A DNA stretch of 10,138 bases from the NCBI GenBank assembly GCA_025774735.1, contig JALGZU010000076.1, positions 1 through 10,138 on the forward strand. The letters are read 5' to 3'. The stretch comes from a candidate division LCP-89 bacterium. Lineage in GTDB: Bacteria; Electryoneota; B3-LCP. The position numbers and the translations under genes are program-made. Each line of letters opens with the position of its first letter. Position 1 is the first letter of the stretch. Below are positions 1 to 6,414 of the stretch, one piece after another. The notes under the pieces were generated by a model. The model did no database searches. It was not told the DNA's origin and saw only the letters and a list, made by a program, of their open reading frames with translations.

Positions 1-318
1 CCTCAGGAGAAGCAGCAACAGAAACCAGAGGGGCAGAATGTTCTCGCGCACCGGCAGCGCCAGGATCAGGCAGACGCCGAAGATGCAGATCTTATCGGCG
101 AGAGGATCCAGAACCTTTCCCCAGTCGCTGACTTGATTCAGATGCCGTGCCATGTACCCGTCGAGAAAATCCGTCACAACGGCGATCAGCATGAAAAACA
201 GAGCCCAGGTATTCCCCTCCAGCGTATTCTGGCTGAGTGCTTTATAGATCGGTATCAGCAGAACAACCCTGGATACGCTCAGGGCATTGGACACTGTGAA
301 CAATTTTCTCCTCGGCAT
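1..318 (-). CDS. CDP-alcohol phosphatidyltransferase (PgsA-like), 3' part beyond the window
   Basis: Integral membrane enzyme that moves a phosphatidyl-type group from a CDP-activated lipid to an alcohol such as glycerol 3-phosphate. The first 106 residues are visible, and the frame is open at the left edge. They carry the whole family signature: D50-x2-D53-G54-x2-A57-R58-x8-G67-x3-D71-x3-D75, whose four Asp residues bind metal. Hydrophobic helices surround it at about 15-27, 38-50 and 76-106. The N-terminus (TVSNALSVSR) resembles PgsA. The ATG at 318 is chosen because AAGGGG lies 6 bases upstream; a second in-frame ATG at 324 sits directly against that site. It starts 16 bases after the geranylgeranyl reductase stop, so the two are probably co-transcribed. 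PgsA is the default reading, but with a UbiA enzyme, ferredoxin and reductase upstream the true substrate could be an isoprenoid (archaetidyl-type) CDP-lipid. Family certain, substrate not. Confidence 0.85.
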   Translation of the reverse strand, partial: MPRRKLFTVSNALSVSRVVLLIPIYKALSQNTLEGNTWALFFMLIAVVTDFLDGYMARHLNQVSDWGKVLDPLADKICIFGVCLILALPVRENILPLWFLLLLLLR

Positions 319-334
319 AATCATCCCCTTGCTT

Positions 335-1507
335 TCAGAGAAAACTCTTGGCAACATCTAAAAGAATCTTGGGATTATGTGCTAAGGTGATCCGGAAAAT
401 TCCCTTCAACCTCCGTTTTTCAGGCGGCAGTTTGACCAGAATGTGTGCCGCTTGATTCAGCGTGTCGTCCTTCAGCTTGTGAACAACCTCTTTAATGCGG
501 TAGAAGCGTCTCTGTTCGTCCCCCCAGCGCTCTTCCCATTCCCGGGTGTACTGCGCCAGGGCTTTCTCGCCAAAGTTTTCCTCGGCGATGCAGCGGGCGG
601 AAATTTCACCGGCCAGTTTCCCCGCCGCCATGGCGCTGGTGATGCCGCCCCCGGTCAACGGATTGGAATGAACGGCGGCGTCGCCAGCGAGCAGAAATCC
701 GGCACCGTGGATCTTCTTAAACGGCTTCGCAGCAGGGACGCCGCCCGCCACGCAGGCCAAGACTGAGGCTTTCGGAAAGTGACGCTCCACGAATCGTTCC
801 AGATAAGCCTTAGCAGTGATGCCGTTGCCCTTATTCCCGGTGATACCCAATCCTACATTGGCGGTATGAGTACCCTTGGGAAACACCCAGGCGTACCCGC
901 CGGGAGCGACGTCCTCTCCGAAATAACATTGTACCCGATTGGTCTCGAAGGGAATCCCGCCCAGGGTCATTTGATAGCAGACCGCGATATCCTTCAGAGC
1001 GTGGTGTGTCCGCATCCCGGCCCAGCGCCCTACCCGGGATTCGACTCCATCCGCTCCGATCACGATGCTCGCGCCGATCTCCCTCTCGCCGTGTGGAAAT
1101 TTAACCCGGACGCCCGTGACGACCCCTGATTTCATCTTGAGGCCGTTAACGTAAGCGCGGGTCTGGATTTTTGCACCTGCTTCTGCTGCTAATCTGCCCA
1201 GCTCGTGATCGAACAGGCGTCGGTGCAGGATGTAACCCATTTCGCTCGTCTGCACGTCAACGGGAGTGCCGTCCGGAGCGATGAAGCGCACTTCGTTCAA
1301 CTCATGGGCGATCCAGCTGGGATCAGGAACGATGTAGGTGTTCAGAGTCTTCCGCCCGACCGCCTCAGCACAGCGGACCGGAATGCCGAGGTCCCGGTCT
1401 TTCTCCAGCAGCAGAACGGAGGCGCCGCCCTGGGCGGCAAATCGCGCCGCCACCGTGCCGGCCGGCCCTCCACCAACCACCACGACATCGTATCGATCCG
1501 AGATCAT
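335..1507 (-). CDS. geranylgeranyl reductase family FAD-dependent oxidoreductase
   Basis: 390-residue flavoprotein of the geranylgeranyl reductase family, which saturates double bonds of isoprenoid chains on lipids, chlorophyll precursors or quinones. Visible: the dinucleotide-binding GGGPAG at 12-17 after a beta strand (DVVVVGG), E35 ending the second strand, the family Cys at 46 in PVRCAEAV, GADG at 151-154, the GYAWVFPK segment at 204-211, and the FAD-contacting GDAA with NPLTGGGI at 275-289. The frame stays open upstream to 1648, but that extension lies over the ferredoxin in another frame and the flavin fold begins at the ATG at 1507. That ATG overlaps the ferredoxin stop (ATGA), with a G-rich GGTAGGGG stretch before it, so the two are probably translationally coupled. 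In archaea a neighbouring ferredoxin is known to feed electrons to such reductases. Family firm; the substrate (ether lipid, menaquinone or other prenyl lipid) is open. Confidence 0.9.
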   Translation of the reverse strand: MISDRYDVVVVGGGPAGTVAARFAAQGGASVLLLEKDRDLGIPVRCAEAVGRKTLNTYIVPDPSWIAHELNEVRFIAPDGTPVDVQTSEMGYILHRRLFDHELGRLAAEAGAKIQTRAYVNGLKMKSGVVTGVRVKFPHGEREIGASIVIGADGVESRVGRWAGMRTHHALKDIAVCYQMTLGGIPFETNRVQCYFGEDVAPGGYAWVFPKGTHTANVGLGITGNKGNGITAKAYLERFVERHFPKASVLACVAGGVPAAKPFKKIHGAGFLLAGDAAVHSNPLTGGGITSAMAAGKLAGEISARCIAEENFGEKALAQYTREWEERWGDEQRRFYRIKEVVHKLKDDTLNQAAHILVKLPPEKRRLKGIFRITLAHNPKILLDVAKSFL

Positions 1508-1755
1508 GCCGCCACCCCTACCAGCGCCCCGACGGGGCAGGCCCGTGGGCAGTTGCCGCAGTACGTACAGAGTTCGAAATTGACTGTCAGCTTCGTCTCT
1601 TCCAGGTCGATGCAGTCCACCGGACAGACGGCCACGCAACACCCACAATAATCACAATAATCGGCAATAAAGCGGAGATCGCTGATTTTGGCTGAAGGCA
1701 TCTTTCGGGAGTTTTGTTTCTTATCTCTGGTTTCAGATTGTACCGATTCGTTCAA
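1504..1755 (-). CDS. 2[4Fe-4S] ferredoxin, electron donor candidate for the adjacent reductase
   Basis: 83-residue bacterial-type ferredoxin. It has two classical CxxCxxCxxxCP cluster motifs, C34-C37-C40-C44 and C63-C66-C69-C73, for two [4Fe-4S] clusters, plus extra Cys at 39 and 48. About 30 polar residues precede the fold. The start is uncertain. A TTG at 1755 has a strong GGGGGAG site 7 bases upstream, lying inside the end of the prenyltransferase gene, which gives a 23-base overlap. An ATG at 1701 would give a 65-residue protein with no convincing ribosome site. The gene is wedged between the prenyltransferase and the geranylgeranyl reductase and shares an ATGA junction with the latter. 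A dedicated electron-donor role is therefore likely, by analogy with the ferredoxin linked to geranylgeranyl reductase in Methanosarcina. The role is inference; the cluster motifs are directly visible. Confidence 0.88.
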   Translation of the reverse strand: MNESVQSETRDKKQNSRKMPSAKISDLRFIADYCDYCGCCVAVCPVDCIDLEETKLTVNFELCTYCGNCPRACPVGALVGVAA

Positions 1756-2698
1756 GTCGACGCTCCCCCATCTTATAACTCTTTGTCCCTTCTGGACCGG
1801 TGCGGAAGCTGGGATAATCGAGTCCCAGGCGGGCTCGGTGATACCAGCGGGCGAAAGGATAATAGAGCGCTATCATGACCAGAAAAGGAATCCAGGTCGT
1901 ACCGACCGCGACGGCCAGGCCGAAAACGGAAACTTTGATGGATAACTGCGCCGCCTCGCGGCTCTGTTTATAGTAAAACCGGACGAAAAATGGCAGGGAT
2001 AGCAACGACACAGTCAGTAGTAGAAAATCCCCGAGCGCAGCGCTGGCCATCGCACTGATGAGAACCAGAGCCAGGGCGCATCCACCGGTGAGCGAGAGGC
2101 CGTATACGACTGGAAATGTTTTAATCCCGGTACTGGAATCGCCTTCCAGGTCCGGCACGTGAGTCAGCAGGGTCACAGCCATGGCTGCCAACGCATAGGG
2201 TAAACCGGAAAGGGCGGACGACGCAAAGGGAATTGCCGCCGCCCGGGCTCCGATCAAATAGCCGATCCAGGCGCCCGAACCGCAGGCGAGCACTCCCAGA
2301 ATGGGCCGACTCTTCAGCCGAATGGGTCGAAAATTATAGAACACACCGGCGATCACCAGATACAGCGCCAGGAAACCGGAGAGTTCTTTCCCTGCCCAGA
2401 TGCCGCCAATAATCACCATCGCCAGTAAGAATGCCAGCTCCGCGTAAATCAGCTTCGCGGAGATCGAGCTTCCCCAGAGCGGCCAGAGTTTGCTGTTCAG
2501 CTGGTCTTCAACGTTGTCCTTGATCTGGTTCAGCAAAAACGATGCGCCCAGGGCTGCGCCGACCCAGACCAGTAACAGAAACTGGCCCGATCCTTCCCCC
2601 CGGCTGTAACCGGCTAATAGGAAGGTCCAGGCGGGGAAGAACAACGTGGGACGGAGTATAAAGAGTGTGTCGAACCACCCGGGCTTTATCATAACCAT
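1733..2698 (-). CDS. UbiA-family prenyltransferase
   Basis: 321-residue polytopic membrane protein of the UbiA superfamily, which transfers a polyprenyl chain from its diphosphate to an acceptor (quinone ring, heme, chlorophyllide or geranylgeranylglyceryl phosphate). Seen: about eight hydrophobic segments; a first Asp-rich motif N57-x3-D61-x3-D65; the family's Y-x3-P-x-R-L-K segment as YNFRPIRLK at 121-129; and a second motif D183-L-E-G-D187 followed by G191 and T194, as in DxEGDxxxGxxT. The second residue of motif 1 is Gln rather than the usual Asp, and the following RP segment is replaced by NSKLWPL. The ATG at 2698 is followed by another at 2692, and neither has a clear ribosome site. It lies 74 bases after purF and overlaps the ferredoxin by 23 bases. 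With a geranylgeranyl reductase and a CDP-alcohol phosphatidyltransferase downstream, a digeranylgeranylglyceryl phosphate synthase-like role is plausible. A MenA-like or other quinone role is the alternative. Confidence 0.87.
   Translation of the reverse strand: MVMIKPGWFDTLFILRPTLFFPAWTFLLAGYSRGEGSGQFLLLVWVGAALGASFLLNQIKDNVEDQLNSKLWPLWGSSISAKLIYAELAFLLAMVIIGGIWAGKELSGFLALYLVIAGVFYNFRPIRLKSRPILGVLACGSGAWIGYLIGARAAAIPFASSALSGLPYALAAMAVTLLTHVPDLEGDSSTGIKTFPVVYGLSLTGGCALALVLISAMASAALGDFLLLTVSLLSLPFFVRFYYKQSREAAQLSIKVSVFGLAVAVGTTWIPFLVMIALYYPFARWYHRARLGLDYPSFRTGPEGTKSYKMGERRLERIGTI
1763..1769 (-). promoter_or_regulatory. ribosome binding site for the ferredoxin, inside the prenyltransferase gene
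   Basis: GGGGGAG on the minus strand, 7 bases before a TTG codon at 1755. It is one of the best ribosome sites in the window and argues for the TTG start rather than the ATG at 1701. Because it lies in the last codons of the upstream gene, ribosomes finishing that gene could feed directly into the ferredoxin. Confidence 0.6.
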
Positions 2699-2772
2699 CG
2701 ATAGGAGTTTCGCAGGGAAAGTAGCGGATCGAAGAAGTCAACGCAGAGCGTTCGTGCTAAAATTACAGCGAT

Positions 2773-4218
2773 TTATTGCTGCTTGTTCTGAAGATCGAGT
2801 TCCAGAACGTGAGTCGTATGTTCCAGCAAATGCTTGTCGCAGGCGTCCTTGATCTCGACCGGGTAATCGCCGGTGAAGCAACAGGTGCAGTACCCGCATC
2901 GTCCCGTGGGTACGGCACTCAACATTGCTTCCACGGAGAGATATTTCAGTGAATCGACACCCAGGTATTCCCGCACTTCTTCAACGCTGTTGTGAGCAGC
3001 GATTAGTTCCCTCCGGGTGGGAAAATCCATCCCGAAGAAGCAGGGAAAGCGGATGGGAGGCGAACTGATGCGCAGGTGCACCTCGGACGCCCCGGCGTTG
3101 CGGATCAACCTGGTGAGTTTCTGCAGCGTGGTGCCGCGCACAATGGAATCGTCCACCACCACAACTTTCCGCCCCCGGAGTACGCCGCCTACCGTGTTAA
3201 ACTTGACACGCACGTTGAAATCCCGCATGATCGGCGACGGGTGGATAAATGTCCGGCCGATGTAGTGATTGCGGATTAGCGCCAACTCGTAGCGCAACCC
3301 TGCTTTCTGCGCGTACCCCAGAGCAGCCGTGTTTGAAGAGTCGGGAACGGAAATCACGATGTCCGCACCGGGGGTGGGGCTCTCTTCGGCCAGCACCTTA
3401 CCCAGCTTGCGGCGGGTCTTGTCGACGTACTCACCGAAGATGCGGCTGTCCGGTCTGGAAAAGTAGATAAACTCGAAAATGCACTGAGTCACCCGGTCCA
3501 CCGGGGGAAGGTGATGGGATTTAATACCCTTTCCGTTCACCATGATGATCTCACCCGGTTCGACGTCGCGAATGTAGGTCGCCTCGATCAGGTCGAAGGT
3601 GCAGGATTCGCTGGCAAAGACCACGGAGTCACCCTTACTGCCCATGCAGAGGGGGCGGAATCCGTGAGGATCGCGCACCGCAACGATCGAATCCTCCGTT
3701 AGAAAAACCAGAGAAAAAGCACCCTCAATTTGACCCAGTGCATCTCGCATTTGGCTGATCAAACCCTTCTTGCGCGACCGGGCCAGCAGGTGCAGGATGA
3801 CCTCGCTGTCCGCAGAGGTGGAAAAGATGCTGCCTTCGCCTTCGAGCCGGGCGCGCAGAGATTTCGAGTTGACCAGATTTCCGTTGTGAGCGAGGGCTAA
3901 CGATCCGCCGTGGTAATTGATGGCCATTGGCTGAGTGTTGGCCACCGTAGTGGAACCGGTCGTCGAATAGCGGTTGTGACCTATAGCCAGGTGCCCCTTA
4001 AGCCCCTTCAGCGTATGAGGATTCGAGAAGACGTCCGCCACCAATCCCAACCCGGCGTGGCGATAGGTGTTCTCACCGTCCGAACTGACGATCCCGGCCG
4101 ACTCCTGTCCCCGGTGCTGGAGCGCATGTAGGCCCAGATACGTCATCTCGGCGGCATTTACATTGTTGTATATGCCGAATATACCGCAAAATTCTTTAAG
4201 ACCGGAATAGCTGCTCAT
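2773..4218 (-). CDS. purF: amidophosphoribosyltransferase (glutamine PRPP amidotransferase)
   Basis: First committed enzyme of de novo purine synthesis: PRPP plus glutamine gives 5-phosphoribosylamine. The 481-residue length is normal. The N-terminal Ntn glutaminase domain begins at Cys11 (CGIFGIY). The ten residues before it look like the propeptide removed to free the catalytic Cys, as in the Bacillus subtilis enzyme. HNRYSTTGS (81-89) and HNGNL (111-115) are glutaminase landmarks. The PRPP loop is VVVVDDSIVRGTT at 352-364. Cys246, Cys393, Cys444 and Cys447 align with the four ligands of the [4Fe-4S] cluster in the Bacillus-type enzyme, so this is the iron-sulfur, oxygen-sensitive class; Cys441 and Cys446 are extra. 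The ATG at 4218 has AGAGG only two bases upstream, a tight spacing. A strong promoter lies about 45 bases before the start. The next gene follows after 74 bases without a visible terminator. Confidence 0.97.
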   Translation of the reverse strand: MSSYSGLKEFCGIFGIYNNVNAAEMTYLGLHALQHRGQESAGIVSSDGENTYRHAGLGLVADVFSNPHTLKGLKGHLAIGHNRYSTTGSTTVANTQPMAINYHGGSLALAHNGNLVNSKSLRARLEGEGSIFSTSADSEVILHLLARSRKKGLISQMRDALGQIEGAFSLVFLTEDSIVAVRDPHGFRPLCMGSKGDSVVFASESCTFDLIEATYIRDVEPGEIIMVNGKGIKSHHLPPVDRVTQCIFEFIYFSRPDSRIFGEYVDKTRRKLGKVLAEESPTPGADIVISVPDSSNTAALGYAQKAGLRYELALIRNHYIGRTFIHPSPIMRDFNVRVKFNTVGGVLRGRKVVVVDDSIVRGTTLQKLTRLIRNAGASEVHLRISSPPIRFPCFFGMDFPTRRELIAAHNSVEEVREYLGVDSLKYLSVEAMLSAVPTGRCGYCTCCFTGDYPVEIKDACDKHLLEHTTHVLELDLQNKQQ

Positions 4219-4264
4219 CGCCTCTGTCGATCGCCTGTTCTATCACCTTCAACGGTGCGTTGGT

Positions 4265-4293
4265 ATTATAAACGATTATTCCCCAAAAAACAA
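4265..4293 (-). promoter_or_regulatory. sigma-70-type promoter for purF
   Basis: On the minus strand, TATAAT (4270-4265) is a perfect -10 element. TTGTTT (4293-4288) stands as -35 with an ideal 17-base spacer; its TTG half matches consensus. Transcription would begin near 4256-4260, giving a leader of about 40 bases before the purF ATG, too short for a purine riboswitch. The flanking sequence is clearly more AT-rich than the genes. No operator palindrome or PurR-like box is evident. With no terminator seen downstream, this promoter may also drive the four lipid-type genes behind purF. Confidence 0.72.
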
Positions 4294-4328
4294 TAGAAAT
4301 TTAAGAAAGGTGCCGTTTATTCGTGCCG

Positions 4329-5384
4329 CTAAACCGACTCGATCACGATAGGATTGGAATAGATAAAAGCTCGGCGATAGCGCCGGGCTTCGACCCGGTA
4401 GACGCCGGAACCTCGGCTTCGGAAAGCCCCCCCAGCTCCCCGCCAGCGGCATATCGGCTGGCTGTCCTTAATCAAAACGGCATGGGTAACGTCCTGAGGT
4501 AGTTTTACGCGAAAAACCAGCTCGGTGCCTGCCGGAAGCCGCTCACCCATATGGTACTGTGTTCCTGAGGTCTCATCTTCGCCCCAGAAGCGGAATCCCC
4601 GCGCCTGTCCCAGATACCGGTTGGCGATGAAGGTCCGGCCGAACCGCAAACTTTTGAAGAGCTGCTTCAGAGCCTCCCGAGAATCCATCTGCTCGGGCGG
4701 TTCATCCAGGAGCAAATGCATCTGAATCGACCGGAAAGCCACCTTGTAAGGAAATATTGAAACGTCAATGTTGCGCCACAGAGGGTAGTGGTGCGCATGT
4801 GCATCTGCCCCCCCAATCCCGACAACCTTCCGGCGCAGATTCAGCTTGTCCCAGGTCTGCAGAGTCCAGTCGGTCGGGGCGATCGCGGAACGCCGTGGAT
4901 TGAGATATAACCAGAGTTTGTTCCAGCGCGTCAACCTCTCCATCCATTCAGAGAGATGATTCCAGATCTCGATCCCTTGAAAATCCTCGGATTCCCAGGT
5001 AGTCCAGGGGTAAGCGGGAAATTCGGGCAGGGCATTACGACGCTCGTCGGGATGAGCCACCACCGCCCATCCGCCGGCTTCAACAATCCGGCGGGTATAA
5101 TCCGTCGGCTGGATTCCGGGTTCGATCTCCTCGTCCAGCTCGAATCCCAGCAGGTGGTTGTGTCCGTTCTCGTCGTTAAGTTCGCAGCCGATACCGACCA
5201 AGACGCCGTTATAAAAGCCTTCGCGGTTCTGCCGCCTGGGCATTAGGGTCCAATGGTCTGAAAAGAGCAGGAACTCCAACCCTAGCTCAGCCGCAGCCTG
5301 GATAACTTGACTGTATCTTCCGGTCCCGTCGGAAAAGGTGGTGTGTATATGCACCACCCCAACCTTTTCGTAGAGTTCTTGCAT
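4329..5384 (-). CDS. PHP-domain metal-dependent phosphoesterase-like protein
   Basis: 351-residue protein with an N-terminal PHP (polymerase and histidinol phosphatase) domain, a trinuclear-metal hydrolase fold. The metal ligands are recognisable in order: H12-x-H14 with SDG at 18-20, S42-D43-H44, E68, H77, H111-P112, and D194-x-H196 in GGADAHAH. After about residue 245 comes a predicted beta-rich C-terminal domain ending in GVYRVEA and IYSNPIV (about 331-347), a tail I associate with stand-alone PHP proteins rather than DNA polymerase. No signal peptide is seen. The ATG at 5384 lies 6 bases after the preceding stop, in a GTTACAATAACAATCC context without a ribosome site, so reinitiation is likely. 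It is the last gene of its run; the purF promoter follows. The substrate is unknown. The family includes histidinol phosphatase and nucleotide or oligoribonucleotide phosphatases, and nothing here separates these. Confidence 0.88.
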   Translation of the reverse strand: MQELYEKVGVVHIHTTFSDGTGRYSQVIQAAAELGLEFLLFSDHWTLMPRRQNREGFYNGVLVGIGCELNDENGHNHLLGFELDEEIEPGIQPTDYTRRIVEAGGWAVVAHPDERRNALPEFPAYPWTTWESEDFQGIEIWNHLSEWMERLTRWNKLWLYLNPRRSAIAPTDWTLQTWDKLNLRRKVVGIGGADAHAHHYPLWRNIDVSIFPYKVAFRSIQMHLLLDEPPEQMDSREALKQLFKSLRFGRTFIANRYLGQARGFRFWGEDETSGTQYHMGERLPAGTELVFRVKLPQDVTHAVLIKDSQPICRWRGAGGAFRSRGSGVYRVEARRYRRAFIYSNPIVIESV

Positions 5385-5390
5385 GGATTG

Positions 5391-5834
5391 TTATTGTAAC
5401 AGAGACCAGGCGATGATGACGCCCAGCGCCGCGCCGATAACGTCCGCGGTAAAATCCATCCAGCTGGCATGCCGGCCGGGATGATGAAGATCGTAAATTT
5501 CCTTCATCCCTCCCAGACAGACGGTGATCCCGAAGCATGCTGCCTTGGATTGATCTTCTTCGTTGTGGGTCGCCTCCAGAGCCCAGTACCCACCCCCGCT
5601 CAACGCGGCCGACCCGAACAGGTGGTAGAATTTATCCCTCGAGAACCAGCTCTCCCGCTGGCGAGTTTCCCGTTCATTTAAAATCAGCGAATCGCCGTGA
5701 GTCACATCCAACTTATGACTGATAAGTTGTACGGACAGGTCCGCTATCCGATGGTGGAACGTGCCACGCCCTTGGGCTGAACTGTAAAGGGGAAGAAGGA
5801 GGAGTAATACTGAAGAGAGGATCGTAGGTCTCAC
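5391..5834 (-). CDS. small exported DUF2279/YfiM-like protein
   Basis: 147-residue protein with an N-terminal signal-like helix (about residues 4-19, ending SSAQG) and no lipobox Cys. The C-terminal half resembles the DUF2279/YfiM type: DKFYHLFGSAALS at 67-79, GGMKEIYD at 108-115, and SWMDFTADVIGAALG at 124-138 closing in a hydrophobic helix. This layout of short amphipathic or membrane helices with conserved His, Glu and Asp is also seen in VanZ-like proteins. The start is GTG at 5834; an in-frame TAA (the stop of the upstream HD gene) lies 12 bases before it, so no longer start is possible. A GGTGGAG stretch sits almost against the GTG. Function unknown; family assignment is from remembered motifs and is moderate. 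The gene is evidently co-transcribed with both neighbours, 12 and 6 bases away. Confidence 0.72.
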   Translation of the reverse strand: MRPTILSSVLLLLLPLYSSAQGRGTFHHRIADLSVQLISHKLDVTHGDSLILNERETRQRESWFSRDKFYHLFGSAALSGGGYWALEATHNEEDQSKAACFGITVCLGGMKEIYDLHHPGRHASWMDFTADVIGAALGVIIAWSLLQ

Positions 5835-5846
5835 ACTCCACCAGGA

Positions 5847-6395
5847 TTAAAAACCCAATTCTCCGGCAACATCGACCATGCCGTCCAGTCCGGATTGGAT
5901 GAACTCGTCCAATTCCATATCAAGCTCGGAACAGGAACGGATTTGGTCGCGATCTGCGCCGGCCGCAAAGCGTTTCTCCTTGAAGCGCCTCAGGATGAAA
6001 TCGGCATCCAATGCAGCGAGTTTTTTCTGCGGATGCATCAGGACTGCCGCCACAATCAGGCCGGTCAGAGGATCGACGGCGTAAAGCGCCCAATCCATCC
6101 GGGAGTTGCAGGAGACATGACCGGTATGGGCGTTGATCGCCTGAAGAACCTCTGAGGGCAAATCCCGGTCGGATAACAGCTCCACCGAGCGAAAACCGTG
6201 ACGGGCGAAATCATCGACCGTCTCCGAATAATCCAGATCGTGCAGCAACCCCGCCAGACCCCAGACATTCTCGTCCTCGCCGAAGCGTCGAGCTAGGCGC
6301 CGCATCACCGCTTCCACTGCGAGCATATGCTTGATCAGATTCTTGTTGGCTACGTGCTGTTTGACCAGTTGTAAAGCGTCATCGCGGCTGAGCAT
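5847..6395 (-). CDS. HD-domain (HDIG-type) hydrolase
   Basis: 182-residue cytoplasmic protein of the HD superfamily of metal-dependent phosphohydrolases. Ligand residues appear in the expected order: H23 (NLIKHMLAVE), the H52-D53 doublet in GLLHDLDY, H66 and H90-x2-H93 as additional candidate ligands, and D108 in AVDPLTG. The fold is all alpha, with no transmembrane segment, regulatory domain or GGDEF partner. Single-domain proteins of this kind occur widely in bacteria, often as nucleotidases or uncharacterised hydrolases; the substrate here cannot be read from sequence. The ATG at 6395 is 19 bases after the DUF5683-like gene, with only a weak GGGA upstream. Its TAA is in frame with the GTG of the next gene 12 bases on, so readthrough would fuse the two. 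Confidence 0.85.
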   Translation of the reverse strand: MLSRDDALQLVKQHVANKNLIKHMLAVEAVMRRLARRFGEDENVWGLAGLLHDLDYSETVDDFARHGFRSVELLSDRDLPSEVLQAINAHTGHVSCNSRMDWALYAVDPLTGLIVAAVLMHPQKKLAALDADFILRRFKEKRFAAGADRDQIRSCSELDMELDEFIQSGLDGMVDVAGELGF

Positions 6396-6414
6396 CGATC
6401 GTCCCGTACGTTTT

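Noticed and set aside
1508..1648. 47-codon N-terminal extension of the reductase frame
   Set aside because: It overlaps the ferredoxin in another frame, is Arg/Gly-rich, and the flavoprotein fold starts right after the ATG at 1507.
1205..1651. 148-codon open frame on the plus strand
   Set aside because: Antisense to the reductase and ferredoxin; the Cys cluster motifs and Rossmann motif on the minus strand explain this DNA.
2740..2752. Perfect short inverted repeat (AACGC, 3-base loop, GCGTT) between purF and the prenyltransferase
   Set aside because: The stem is only 5 bp and no run of T follows it, so it is not a credible intrinsic terminator; no regulator site is recognised.
2699..2772. 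TTGACT as a possible -35 element ahead of the prenyltransferase gene
   Set aside because: No -10-like hexamer lies 16-18 bases downstream; the sequence there is TCCCTG and neighbours.
4219..4258. Possible purine riboswitch in the purF leader
   Set aside because: The predicted leader is only about 40 bases, too short for a purine aptamer plus expression platform, and no conserved aptamer core is visible.
4310..4328. Two copies of a GTGCCG hexamer near the PHP stop codon
   Set aside because: Only two short copies 13 bases apart, within chance expectation and with no symmetry suggesting an operator.
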